Assembly: GCA_963691705.1 (NCBI GenBank)
Contig: OY829541.1
Span: 56,095,931 to 56,159,930, forward strand
DNA length: 64,000 nucleotides
From: Viola odorata
Lineage: Eukaryota > Streptophyta > Magnoliopsida > Malpighiales > Violaceae
Direction of reading: 5' to 3'
Below, piece by piece: positions 11,293 to 21,899 of the stretch (the stretch's first letter is position 1; each line of letters starts with the position of its first letter). A program made the position numbers and the translations under genes. The notes beneath the pieces were generated by a model. The model was not told where the DNA came from. It saw only the letters and a list, made by a program, of their open reading frames with translations, and made no database searches.

Positions 11293-11455
11293 TTAATTAC
11301 GAGAAAGCTGGTCGAGAGAGAGAAGTAAGCGGAAAGAGATGAAAGAAAGGACAAAGATATAGAGAAAAATGCAGACAGATAGGTATAGTGGAGAGAAAGT
11401 AAAACTATAAGTAAGTTGGTGTTTGTATACCAAAAAAAGGTCTGTATCAAAGGAC

Positions 11456-11461
11456 TATATA
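11456..11461 (-). promoter_or_regulatory. Possible TATA box of the NAC gene
   Basis: TATATA on the minus strand lies about 165 bp upstream of the NAC start codon, followed by a pyrimidine/purine-skewed leader. The position is plausible for a plant promoter; there is no direct evidence of use. Confidence 0.35.
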
Positions 11462-11509
11462 TGCATGTCTTATTATGATCTTTAACATGGAACAGATCCA
11501 AAATACGTT

Positions 11510-12124
11510 AGGAGAAAAAAAATGAAACCAAGAGATGAGATCATGCGGGCGTTGAGGTGGGGCATGGTTTGTCCTCCACGGTCAAATTGAAGAAAAAAGA
11601 AAAGAGAGGGAAGTGGGGTTAGTTGTACTGTACGTTTGAGAAGACCCATCCACCTACATAGATGTGGAAGGGGAATGGTTCTCTTATTTCAGCAAAAAAA
11701 AAATGGCACTCAAAGCGTTGTAGTGTATTGAGCTGTTAAATGCACACTCTATTTATAAAATAAATTAAGAGTTTAATTTTTAATAGCGTGATGAATGAGA
11801 TTTTAGACTTTAAATTTTTTCTTGGGTATAAAAAATATAGGAATATTTAGGAGGGGGCCATTTGATGTGGGGCCTTTAAGAATGTATGTCCCACATCATG
11901 GTATAGGGGACACGCCTCAATCAAAACTACGACCCTCGACCTTAAAATCTCCATGGAAAAGCACCTCTCAAACAACTAATATAGACCCACCTCCCTCTAC
12001 TTGCAACCACCACAGGCAAAGAAAGATGAAAATGATGAGACGTGGGACTCTTTTTTTTCTTTTTGGGTTCTCTTGTTTTGCTCGCACAACTACCGCAGCA
12101 AGATTCAACAAAGAGATGATGCAG
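11510..12124. other. Upstream intergenic DNA, no gene seen
   Basis: Probably distal promoter of the NAC gene. An open frame crosses 11822-12151, but its composition and lack of any recognisable motif do not support coding. Confidence 0.45.
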
Positions 12125-12139
12125 ATGATGGCGGAATGT

Positions 12140-12472
12140 TTTTTTTTTTAAATAGACGGAAGATATATTAATATGCTGTCATGAAGCTCATGACAGCAAA
12201 GAAGGACAGCTAAAAACTGCCTAAGAAAAAAGAATACAGAGGAAAAATGAACACCAACCTATAAACAGAAACAACTCACACCCCAGGTAAAGCACGGTAA
12301 GAGTAAAACATCCTGAAAAACATCATGAATTAATCTAACAATGATCTGTTCCACGGAGAACAACCCCAAACTTGCAGCCAAGTGGAGGAAAGGATCATCT
12401 GGGAGGTAGAGTATGGGAAACTCCGATCTCTATTACGAATCCAGTAATGCCAAGTGATAAAAATGTCTCGAA
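12140..12472 (-). mobile_element. 5'-truncated LINE copy (333 bp) with 15-bp duplication
   Basis: ATGATGGCGGAATGT occurs at 12125-12139 and exactly again at 12473-12487. Between them is a minus-strand fragment whose conceptual translation, TWHYWIRNRDRSFPYS, resembles the ORF2 C-terminus of the full-length LINE (LWHWWLKSKDNGFAYS). It is followed by a 3' UTR with the same stem-loop (12176-12196) and a poly(A) tail seen as a T run at 12140 onwards. Only the last part of ORF2 and the 3' UTR were copied, the usual result of incomplete reverse transcription. It is diverged from the 2782-9053 element, so it comes from a related subfamily or an older insertion. Confidence 0.88.
12176..12196 (-). other. 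Stem-loop of the second LINE 3' end
   Basis: An 8-bp inverted repeat (CTGTCATG / CATGACAG) with a 5-nt loop, at the same place relative to the poly(A) tail as 2820-2836 in the full-length copy. Confidence 0.6.
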
Positions 12473-12621
12473 ATGATGGCGGAATGTAGTAATGGTAGCA
12501 CATGTTTGGCACAAGTACACATATATATAGTGCTATAAATATTCATTCAAACACGTCTAGTTTAATCGTCCAATTAATAGAGCGATTATATCTACATAGT
12601 GATTGAATCAACCCTGGTGGG

Positions 12622-12840
12622 CACTACAAAAATTAATTCCTAGGCAGACAAACCATTTTCGTCGCCCAAGAATCAAATTTCATGCCCTAGAGTTATGGTG
12701 ACGAAATCAATGTCTCTGCTGGCAGCTTGTCATAATAGAGCTAGGGCGACGATTGTTTTTAAAGACTAATATGAAAGAAGTTGGAAATGGTGGATGCATA
12801 AATATGTTCCGCCACCAGGTCTAGCGATCCAGCTGACCGC
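12622..12840. mobile_element. Possible CACTA-type terminus, remnant
   Basis: CACTACAAAAATTAATTCC at 12622 looks like the end of a CACTA (En/Spm) element. Several short GTCGCC/GGCGAC-like motifs in both orientations follow within 150 bp, as in subterminal repeats. No matching TTTTGTAGTG end or 3-bp duplication was found nearby, so this is at most a fragment. Confidence 0.3.
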
Positions 12841-14266
12841 ATGTAAATTAATTAATTTGTTAAGCACTTGTAATCTTTCGTTTGGCGCACTATATTAATG
12901 TTGTTGCTTTAGTTAGATTCATTTGATGGTTGTGAAATTGTGATTAATAAGCAAGAAATGAAAAGGCGTATGTACACTATATTGGGTGTTAATTATTTTA
13001 GATTTGAGTCGGGTAAAATTTCGAAAAGTGGTTAAATTCTCATTCACAAGTTTTAACATAACTGCATACCTAAAACTCAAACTTAAAACTTCTGATTAAG
13101 CTAAAACAACTCCCTATTAATTGATTTACGTATTTTTAGGTTCTTTCTTTTTTATTCTGATTTTTCTTATAGTCACTCTTTTATTTTCTACGTATAAATT
13201 GGTGAAAAGGGATGTATATACAAATAATAGAGCTTCATGTTAAACTGCAACATTATACAAATAATTAATTAGAGCTTCATAAGTACTTTTTTACTATATA
13301 TTTATTATCTTTAAAATTAAGTAGAAAAAAATAAAAATGATAGTGGTCACTAAAAGTTTTCCTTTATCTTTTACATAAGAGGAGTGCCATCACTCTAATA
13401 TTTAATAAAATCTCTCGTGGGGTTGGGCTAATAGAGGCCCATTTTCTAAAACTACAGAAATTTCGAAAAAATGAATGGGACGACAAAGCCAGTCATCATG
13501 TTTAGTCTAAGGAATAAGGTGGAATAAAATTATCTATTTACAATTAAATTGTACAAATAATTCTCACACAAAAAAGGTTAAAACTTAAATACAATTAATA
13601 AATTTCTTATAAAGTATTTTTATAACGAAATGGCACCCCTAGATTGAATACTACAACTAGTGGGCTTTCCTTAACAATTCATGGGCTGAGTTAGGCCTAT
13701 GAGACTTTGAGCCCAGACAATAGAAATGAGAAAAATTAATGTAAATTTGTAAGTTTTTTTTTCCTTTTTTTTCTTCTTTCTACGAGACTTTTATTTTTTA
13801 ATTTTTTATAGGTTATTTCACGTCAGTGTTTATCTGATAAAAGGAGATAGATGAATTTTTTTATGTTATTTATTCTAATAAATTAATTTTCATGTCAACT
13901 AAATTAAAGGTCATTTTTTTAAGAGTCAAATAGGTTTTAAGACAATTTTAAAAATAGTATGATTTGTTAAAATTGACAAAAGCGGGGTTTTATTTGACTC
14001 AATTATAAATAAGAGGTATTTTTCGAACCTTTGATACAAACATAGGTAATATTAAGGCTTTTTTAAAATAAATAAAAAATGCAACCCAATTACATGAAAA
14101 AATGTTGGTGCAGTACCTCCTATAAAGCAGATAATGTTAGGTTAATTCATCCGAGTCTCTAACTTAAAATTTCGATTAAAAAAAATAAAAAAGTACAAAG
14201 AAATTCTCTATTTTAAAAAATATATATATCACAAATTATAATACATATATAATAAATCCACAAATA
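12841..14266. other. AT-rich intergenic DNA, no gene seen
   Basis: No supported coding frame, RNA gene or element boundary. The right edge is the presumed 3' UTR of the PADRE gene. Confidence 0.55.
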
Positions 14267-14854
14267 TTAACAAGAATCCACACCATACTTATCAGATGAG
14301 GAGGACCCTAATTTCAAGCTGCTACACACACTGTACTGATCCGAATTAGCCAACGAATTAGCATAGTTATTATTTTTATATTTATTCCCAAACTTGGACA
14401 CCGTCCTCACACTCTCTATCAACTCCTCAGTCCTTCCCTCTTGCGCCAGTATCTCCGCCAGCTGCTCCGTCCTTATCACCAGCTTGACCTTCCACACCCC
14501 GCCGTTGTTGTACCTAGGAAACACCTCAGCCGACGTCGTCCTCTGCTTGTCCAAAGACATTCGGTAACCACCACTTACAACATTCCTCTTGTCGTCGTCG
14601 ACGGCCGCGGCAGGTGTGGCCGTGGTTTTATGGGGGAGGAGGTAGTAGAGTTTGCCAGGGTGGAGGTGGTCGTTATGGAGGAGAGGTTGGTGCGTGTTGT
14701 AGATGGCGTGGCCGGGGAACTGGTTGGTTATGCACTCTGCCGTGATGGGCGGGAGGAGCTCCATAATTCCACCGTTTGCTGTCACCACTTTTACCATTTC
14801 TGACTCCTCCTCCACGGCAGCGCCATAATACCCTTTGAACACGCAATTACCCAT
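14267..14854 (-). CDS. PADRE (DUF4228) domain protein
   Basis: A single-exon gene for 195 residues starting at the ATG at 14854. It begins MGNCVFKG, a consensus for N-myristoylation at Gly2 with Cys4 available for palmitoylation, so attachment to a membrane is likely. Residues about 20-110 show the DUF4228/PADRE pattern: VKVVTANGGIMELLPPITAE, then PGHAIYN and LHPGKLYYLLP. A later block, WKVKLVIRTEQLAEIL, matches the C-terminal part of the family. PADRE genes in plants often respond to pathogens and abiotic stress; a molecular function is not established. The family assignment is firm, but the exact member is unknown. A related, shorter gene lies 4.6 kb away in divergent orientation. Confidence 0.85.
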   Translation of the reverse strand: MGNCVFKGYYGAAVEEESEMVKVVTANGGIMELLPPITAECITNQFPGHAIYNTHQPLLHNDHLHPGKLYYLLPHKTTATPAAAVDDDKRNVVSGGYRMSLDKQRTTSAEVFPRYNNGGVWKVKLVIRTEQLAEILAQEGRTEELIESVRTVSKFGNKYKNNNYANSLANSDQYSVCSSLKLGSSSSDKYGVDSC

Positions 14855-14935
14855 TAATTATAATTTCGTGTGAAATTTGAAAGATGAGCAGTCTTTGGAT
14901 TCTTGATTGTTTGATGATGATGAGAAGATCGTAGT

Positions 14936-14946
14936 TATATTATATA
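14936..14946 (-). promoter_or_regulatory. Possible TATA box of the PADRE gene
   Basis: TATATAATATA on the minus strand, about 85 bp upstream of the start codon, a typical spacing for a plant gene with a short leader. Confidence 0.45.
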
Positions 14947-14949
14947 GTT

Positions 14950-17900
14950 AGAGGTATCTTATCGATCGCTGGAATAAATTGTTATACGTTGTTTCATGGC
15001 GGTTTCTTTCCTTGTGGCCTTTTTTGTGTTAGCCGACACAAAAAGTATGCTTTGCTTGGTGAGTGGAAATTAATCGCAAAATCTGTGATCAGTTCTTACT
15101 TTTTACAATAGAGTAGCCCCACATTGCTTCATACCGGTATTATCCTTCCCTTAGGGTAGTAAAAGCACACTAGTTTCTCATACATGGATCTTCTAACAAA
15201 GTCTCAACAATCTCCCTCTCGATCAAAGTAACATCTACTCGCTTCACTGATGTCCACCAACTTTAAATTCAATTTGGGAATTCACCGTATGTCACCCACA
15301 TCAAAACCTATTACGCAAGATCCACCTAACCGTCAACTTTTCTTATATTTACTACCACTTGTTGGGATAATAAAAGCCCCACTAATCTCTTTACATAAAA
15401 TGATATTGTCCACGTTAGGTCTGACTCCGTCTAATTTTTCTCAAAATATCTCATTCTATTAGAAAATCAACTTCTCTTATATTTAATTTTATTTCTCTTT
15501 ATTTTTTCGATGTAGAACTTTGGTTACCTCAACATGTATTAGAAAAATTATCCAAATTTTGTCTCTTATAATTAGATTTTTCAATCAATTCGATGGTCAT
15601 ATATTATTGAACTTATTTGAAGTTTATTCCACTACTATTTAAATAAATTTATTTTTATATTTGAATTTATCTACCCATTTTGCATGCAATCACTGATTAT
15701 GATGCGTGATCACTGATTAGTGATCACTATATTGATCGGTATAATCCAATTAAGTGTACCTAAATGTAATATATGGATCAGTGTATAAATACTTAAAGAA
15801 TTGAGCTTGAACATCACCATCTCTAAAATAAATGTATTAGAAGAAATCTTTTTCAAAAAATATGTATTTTTAATGTGTGTGAGAATCAAAATCCTATAAT
15901 TTCCTATAATTGAGATAAGAGAAATTAAAAACTAAATATAAGAATAAAAAAATTCTTAATAAAATGGGGTATTTTTTGAAAATCGTGAAAGCTTAAGAGC
16001 AAAAAGAACAACTATCATTACATTAAGAGACATCGGTGAGTTTTATTCTAACAATTAATGTATTATTTAGAAAATTAAAGATTTATTAATTATTAATTAT
16101 TTCCTAATTTTATCCACATCTATAGTTTTCATATGCTCCGAAACTAATACTCCGAAAAAGGTTAAAATTAAGGATTTGTGAATTAAAATTAATACTTTCA
16201 TCAATTTCTCTTACTGTTCACTATATCTTAGTCCAATTGATTATTTCCTTAATTTGCACGTAATTTTTTTAAAAACACCGGATACTAATAAACCACGTGA
16301 AGTAATTTAAAATAAAATAACATATTACAAGCAAACGTAAAAACGTTGAAATGATAGCAAGAATAGTTTCTCGTGCGAGAGCAAAGAATAGAATCGGAAT
16401 CGAATGCCGATTACAATTAGTGGATCATGATCAATGATCGATCGTGGACATGAAATCCAAGTCAACGACGACATTAGTATGCCCATACCCTGCATGGACC
16501 ATGACCTTGACTCTCTCACTCTTTTTTTCTTTTAAGAATTCGGACTTATGTTAGAGTACTAATCTCGTATTCAAATCTATCTCTACGTATTAAGAGAAAA
16601 GTATTCAAATTCATGACTTTTCTGTAGATGGCTTAACTTATAAACCAATGGATCGACCCCGCGGTAGCCCTTGATCATGAACTTTTCAGCGACGTCATTC
16701 TTAAGATCTTGCCGTTTACCAAGTGGTCCTCTTTTTCACCTGTGCATTCGGCAGTCGGCATAAGTGACGAAACGGTACAATGAAAGACTAGAAACGACGC
16801 CGTGCAGTCTCGCTGAACGAAATATATAGATGTACAACTGGACCACATTTCAATTAGGTGAAACAGTCATCTAAAGCGATTAAGTGTACACGTGCCGACA
16901 AATGTTGCTGTAAGTCAATTTACTTTTTACTACTATTATTTACTATTGCACACCAACTATTGGCAAAATTTATATATTACTACTATTTACCAAGCCAACT
17001 ATGAACCTAACCAGCTCAACCTGTTATAGTAAAATGACAAAATGTATATTTTAATATCTCAAAATTATAAATACAAGCTAATAAAATTTTATGAGCGAAG
17101 AGGGTTAAATTTAAACGGACCGATAGATTGTAATTGTCTATAGATAGAAGAAGAATATAAACCTATAACAACCACTCATCAATCTTAGTGAGTTGACACG
17201 GAAGGTTAAAAGTAATTAATGGAGGACTAGTAATAACTAATTACTAGTGGCCAGCGAGGGCGGCATAGGATTTTGCTTTCACGCAACACTAACCATTAAA
17301 TTCACGTTTGAAAATTCCATTATTACAGTTTGTAGAAATTTTCAAGCTCACTACATCTTATCTTTGCCAAAGATAGTTCTTCCGATAACATTCATGCTTT
17401 GAAGGGTAAGTAAGTGGGTGTTCAAAAACTAAGTTATATAATTTCGTATTTTGTATGCTCTAACAATATCTTTCGGTGGCATTCATTATGTTTTGAAATT
17501 CTATCTTGGTGATGACGGAAGCTATAACTAGGTACAGTAAGTGAAAGTTGCATAAGCCTACAAATTAAGAGGATATAGCTAGTGTAGTTAACACTTAACA
17601 CCACAAAGCTAAAAGGGTGCTAGTGTTGTTCATGCCATCAATCGAGTTTTTTTTTTTCCGTGCCTAATATGGATTTAATTGGACATATCAAGGATCTCAT
17701 TCAAGGGGTGAGCGTTGAGGTGTAAATTTTTTATATTTCCCCAAAAACTAACTTTGTCACGGATGGTCTTACTAATTTAGCTTTTGATCAATAAAAAAAT
17801 TATTAGCTTGGGACGGATGATTTTTTTTAAAACTATTACTCTTTTATTAACACTGGCATGGAGTCATGGACTGTGTATGAAATAGATAAAAGGTTGACAT

Positions 17901-19320
17901 GGGCTGCTGACCAACGGCATTTCTATTTTTTACATAAATTTAAACCAAAAAAATTAAGGTCTTTATTGGACTAAATAATTTAAATTATTACCCAATTAAA
18001 TATTAATTTGTAGGAAAATGTATTTAAAAGAAAAAATTGTAGGAAAATGGACAAATAGTTTTTTTTTTTTTTTTTAATATGTATACCTAGTTATTGTCAC
18101 CCCTAAATACAACATACTGATTAAAGTTTTGGGTTCAAATCTTGATGTAGTTGTTTTAAAATTATGTATTTTTACTAACATTTCAGTTTAACTGCACTCG
18201 AATAAAAATCTAGTAGATGTCTTTTATTGTAGGTTCTAGATTAGTCAGGTATGAAAAAAGACCCGTGTATATATTTATATATATGAAATAGAAAGAAGGT
18301 TGAACAGGGCTGCTGACCAACAGCATTCCAATTTGAATCTTATGTTTCAGATCATAAACGCACGGTCCATGCTCGTCACAGAAAATGACGTATGCCGTCA
18401 TACCTTTTGCTCAGATGCCCCAAGTAAATTTCCCATCTCATTTCTTCATAATTAACAAATTTTATTTCCAATAAATAAATAAATAGATCAAGATCTAACC
18501 GCAAGGCGTGTTTCATGGAGGTTTTCCTTTAACCATGACTATAAAATATATTTTTTCGAAGATATATTACTAAAACTGTGCTTGAAACAATAGAATTAAG
18601 GTTGACCAAAGCTGAAGACATTTTTTATCAAGGAATTATTGGATGGTATTTAATTTTAACTATTATTTTTATTCCAACCCCATTAGATTAATTAATCCGA
18701 ACTTCTATTATATCGAGTCTTTTCGAACGATTAATATGATTAATTATGCTCTCATCAATTAGCTACGTTAATAAATAAAAAACTTAAAACCTTAAAAACT
18801 TCAAGGTAATTATATAAATTTAACAATTTTTAGGACGGAAATATAATTAATGTTAGGAGAGGAATTACTTTTGTTTTGGAGGCTATTGCCTCAAGTATGA
18901 CAATATGCCACTAGTTTTCAGTTTCACATGTCATTTCCTGTAATTATTTGGAGTACATGGCCACTAGCTAGAATGAGAAATCGGGTCCACACAAGAAATC
19001 AAAGTCGGGAACGTTAATTAATGGTTTAAATGCTACTAAATGCAATGACCAGAATTCGTCAACAGCCGGCAACCGATGAGATTAGACAGGCCAAATTGAG
19101 TAAAGGGAAGCTATGAGGTGTAAGTTAGTGTAACAGTTGATTGTACTTTAATAGTAAGAGAATTATTTAATTATAATTAAAATTTTGAATTCGAGTTTTA
19201 AAAATAAAGAAGGTTTTAGAATTTAAATTTTTAAAATAAAGAAAATTATAATGGAAGAGTTACTATTTTTTGGGTTAGTTTCAATTCAAAATATAGAAAA
19301 AAATGAATTAATTCCTACGT
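14950..19320. other. 4.4 kb AT-rich intergenic DNA between two PADRE-type genes
   Basis: No coding frame is supported. The only structure seen is a dispersed ~46-bp direct repeat (17876 and 18282) with a weaker third trace near 18591, plus ordinary A/T runs. Confidence 0.55.
17876..18327. repeat. Dispersed 46-bp direct repeat pair
   Basis: Copies at 17876-17921 and 18282-18327 both read TATGAAATAGA..., then AAGGTTGA and GGGCTGCTGACCAAC(G/A)GCATT. A diverged partial copy (AAGGTTGACCAAAGCTGA) lies near 18598. No mechanism is evident. Confidence 0.7.
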
Positions 19321-19330
19321 CTATTTAAAG
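19321..19330 (+). promoter_or_regulatory. Possible TATA-like element
   Basis: CTATTTAAAG lies about 140 bp upstream of the start codon at 19468 and just before a CT-rich stretch suited to a transcription start. Confidence 0.35.
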
Positions 19331-19467
19331 CCGATCACCTTAGCCTCTCTTCTTCTCCCTCACTCAAACAATTCCATCCACAACCCAATTATATCCAAAT
19401 CCAGACACATAAGAAATTGATTAAGCATCAAAAAACAAGAATTGGGTTGTAATTAAATTTAATTTTA

Positions 19468-19806
19468 ATGGGGAATTGGGTTGGGAGGAACAAGGAGGTA
19501 GTTTGCTCATCGGAAGATAATGATATTAAGAGTAGGCTTGTAATTAGGCAACAACCATGTAGCAAGGTAAGAGTGAAGGTGGTCATGAGCAAGACGCAGC
19601 TAAAGGAGCTGATGGATCAAGCGGATACCATGAGGAAGCGAGGTGATGATGATGATCGGTCGTCGTCGTCAGAGCTTGGTCGTTTGATTCTGCAGCAGTA
19701 CGTTGATGGAAGGTTAAATGGTCATCTTGTTCCGGCCCGATTAGGTTGGTTGTCGTCGGAATCCGGAACCGGAAGAGCGACTCTGGGTTCTATCAAGGAA
19801 GAGTGA
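19468..19806 (+). CDS. Small PADRE-like (DUF4228-related) protein, 112 aa
   Basis: A single-exon frame starting MGNWVGRN, again an N-myristoylation consensus but without Cys at position 4. The block CSKVRVKVVMSKTQLKELMDQ (about residues 31-51) corresponds to the C-terminal strand-helix block of PADRE proteins and to WKVKLVIRTEQLAEIL in the neighbour at 14267-14854. The N-terminal half of the domain is missing, so the protein is a short family member. A TATA-like element at about 19321 and a pyrimidine-rich leader precede it. The function is unknown; membrane attachment by the acylated N-terminus is inferred. The codon pattern and leader make a real gene likely. Confidence 0.75.
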   Translation: MGNWVGRNKEVVCSSEDNDIKSRLVIRQQPCSKVRVKVVMSKTQLKELMDQADTMRKRGDDDDRSSSSELGRLILQQYVDGRLNGHLVPARLGWLSSESGTGRATLGSIKEE

Positions 19807-19849
19807 GACGGTAATTAATGACTCTAGTATAGCTACATAGATGCATACA

Positions 19850-21130
19850 TGTTTCAGCATGGTATAGAGTATAAAACTACAAGTACTTTTTCTTCTTCTT
19901 TTGTTTAAATCGAGTGGTTAATTAAGATGAAATGTTAATTTTTATTTTCTTCTTAATTTAATACTAATTTCGTTTAAAAATTATTAAACGTAATAAAGGT
20001 GATGATTGATGACTTTTAGATTTTTAGAATAATGGTGTATGAATCTCTTCATTCAACGTTCAACCGTAAACATAACGTACAAAAATGACCTTTGATTTGT
20101 TAGATCGATGCACGAATTAATTAATTTTTCTTTTTATTCTCCTTTGGTTTTTATGGGATATCAAAAAGTTATATTCTATAGTGTGACAGATGAAATAGAA
20201 TATGAACACGACACCAGCGCATGCCGTTTTGGAATTCCATAAAGAGGTGAAGAACCTGATTGGGTTGGGCTTACTTAACAGCTGGAAAGTACATTTAGGC
20301 CCAAAGATCGATTTTATATTTGTATCATGTATGATGTATCCACGCCTAATTCCAAAGTAAGGCCTACACCCATTCAACAATGCTTTAACGGATCCTTACA
20401 TAAAATAATAAATTCAACATTTAATGCATAATTACACCGCCAGTAAATTAATCTCACCTCTGTAACTCTGTTTGCAGGATAAAATTCAAATTCAGATTAA
20501 CCTAGCAAATAAATTACAGTACATGTTTTTTATCTCGCTTGAAGCCGTACAAATAAGGAGCAAATGTTAAATAAACTTTAAATTCGTTCCTAAAAAATGT
20601 AATTTACTCCTTTTGGAACAGATCTGAAAGAACTTATTTTGTAAAAAGAACAAAAAAATATATATCTACTTTGTCGTTATTTTCCGTTTCTTTTTCAAAA
20701 AAATTAAAATAACTTCAAACCTGATAAATAAAAGTGAATTATAGACATCAAAAAGTTTAGCGACGTAGACTTATAATTATCATTTGAATGTTCTATAAGT
20801 TTTCGACTTTTTAAAAAAGTCACTATTTTTTTAAATTTTGATAAATTTTGAACGAAATCAATCTCAGTTGAGAAGAAATTTGGGGAAAAAATATTTGAAT
20901 GTTATAAATAAATATTAAACTAAGAAAGCCGTAATTTAGCATAAGAAGAAAATTAAGGTGGAGAGACGGGGAGACTATTCTGTCCATCAAGGTGCTGGGT
21001 GCATGCCATCTTTTCCGAAAAACCAAACTGGTATTTTTTTTAAGCACGGCACAAATTATAAGCCGCCATTGTTTCTAGGTTTATAAATTATAAGACATTC
21101 CAAGAATAATGTATCTTAAAAAGTTGAATG
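19850..21130. other. Intergenic DNA, no gene seen
   Basis: It contains the 3' flank of the PADRE-like gene. The longer open frames here begin at non-ATG codons and have no recognisable motif. Confidence 0.5.
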
Positions 21131-21133
21131 ATT

Positions 21134-21213
21134 TGATTCTGGAAGTGGAATTGTCTGGTGTGAAAATTTGAGAGACAATGATTGATTCTGAAAGTGCGAT
21201 TGTCTAGTGTCAA
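21134..21213. repeat. Imperfect 31-bp duplication
   Basis: TGATTCTG(G/A)AAGTG..ATTGTCT(G/A)GTGT occurs at 21134-21164 and 21183-21213, offset by 49 bp, directly beside the mariner-like pseudogene. Confidence 0.65.
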
Positions 21214-21888
21214 TGAGGGTGAATAGCATTCGTGTGACACCAATTGACCCCTTTTTTCAATTTCATAAACAGATATGTCCTCGATACACTAAGAGCAAAA
21301 GTAAGAGATCTCAAGGTTGTCTTCTGCCGCAAAGGAATATCTCGAATCCTTTCCAAATCAAATCAATTCTTTTTTCGATCATAATTTTTTACTATACCAT
21401 TAGCATGATCGTGGGTACCTCACTCCTTAACACGTTTTCATATCTTCTGAATTGTTCGAATTCCCACTCCAAAAGAGACAGCTACCTCCTTGGTTGCTCT
21501 TTTCTTCAACATCTCATCCTCACTTTTTTTCAGGAGTATTTCATATGCAATGAGTCATTCAGCTGTGGTTAGTTCTTTCCTGTGATCTAACCAATTGAAA
21601 CGTAAACATGATCAGTTGAATGACAGAATGGTGTTTGAAAAATAAAGATAACAACTTCAGATGGAATGAATAACCTCGTGGTGCCTGGTTTAAGTTTGGA
21701 ATCTTGATGGGTTGCTCAACTTCTTCATCGTACCCAAGTGTTGGATTTTGGGTTTCTAGAAGACCTGAATAATTTGATGATAAATTGTCAAGCCTAGGCC
21801 AGTTGATTGGAGGAGATTCAGGTTGGACTGACATATGAAATAAAGGAGTGACTGGGAATTCATTAAGGTTAGATAGTGAAGAAGTCAT
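21213..21888 (-). pseudogene. Decayed mariner-like transposase, N-terminal part
   Basis: On the minus strand a first exon from ATG 21888 (MTSSLSNLNEF) ends near 21673. It appears to splice over a ~85-bp intron into a frame that reads RKELTTAE, then YEILLKKSEDEMLKKRATKEVA, FGVGIRTIQKI, and LERIRDIPLRQKTTLRSLTFALSVSR. This is the helix-turn-helix, DNA-binding N-terminus of plant mariner-like transposases. In-frame stops occur where R or W is expected (after TTAE, after TIQKI, and again after KRVKE). No catalytic DDD domain follows, and sequence resembling the family ends near 21213. It is therefore a truncated, dead copy. The intron assignment is my inference from phase. Confidence 0.75.
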
Positions 21889-21899
21889 AGCAGAACCAA

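Noticed and set aside
11822..12151. 109-codon plus-strand frame next to the truncated LINE
   Set aside because: No recognisable domain, and it runs into the LINE target duplication and the T run.
20117..20380. 87-codon minus-strand frame
   Set aside because: It starts at TTG and its composition is that of AT-rich non-coding DNA.
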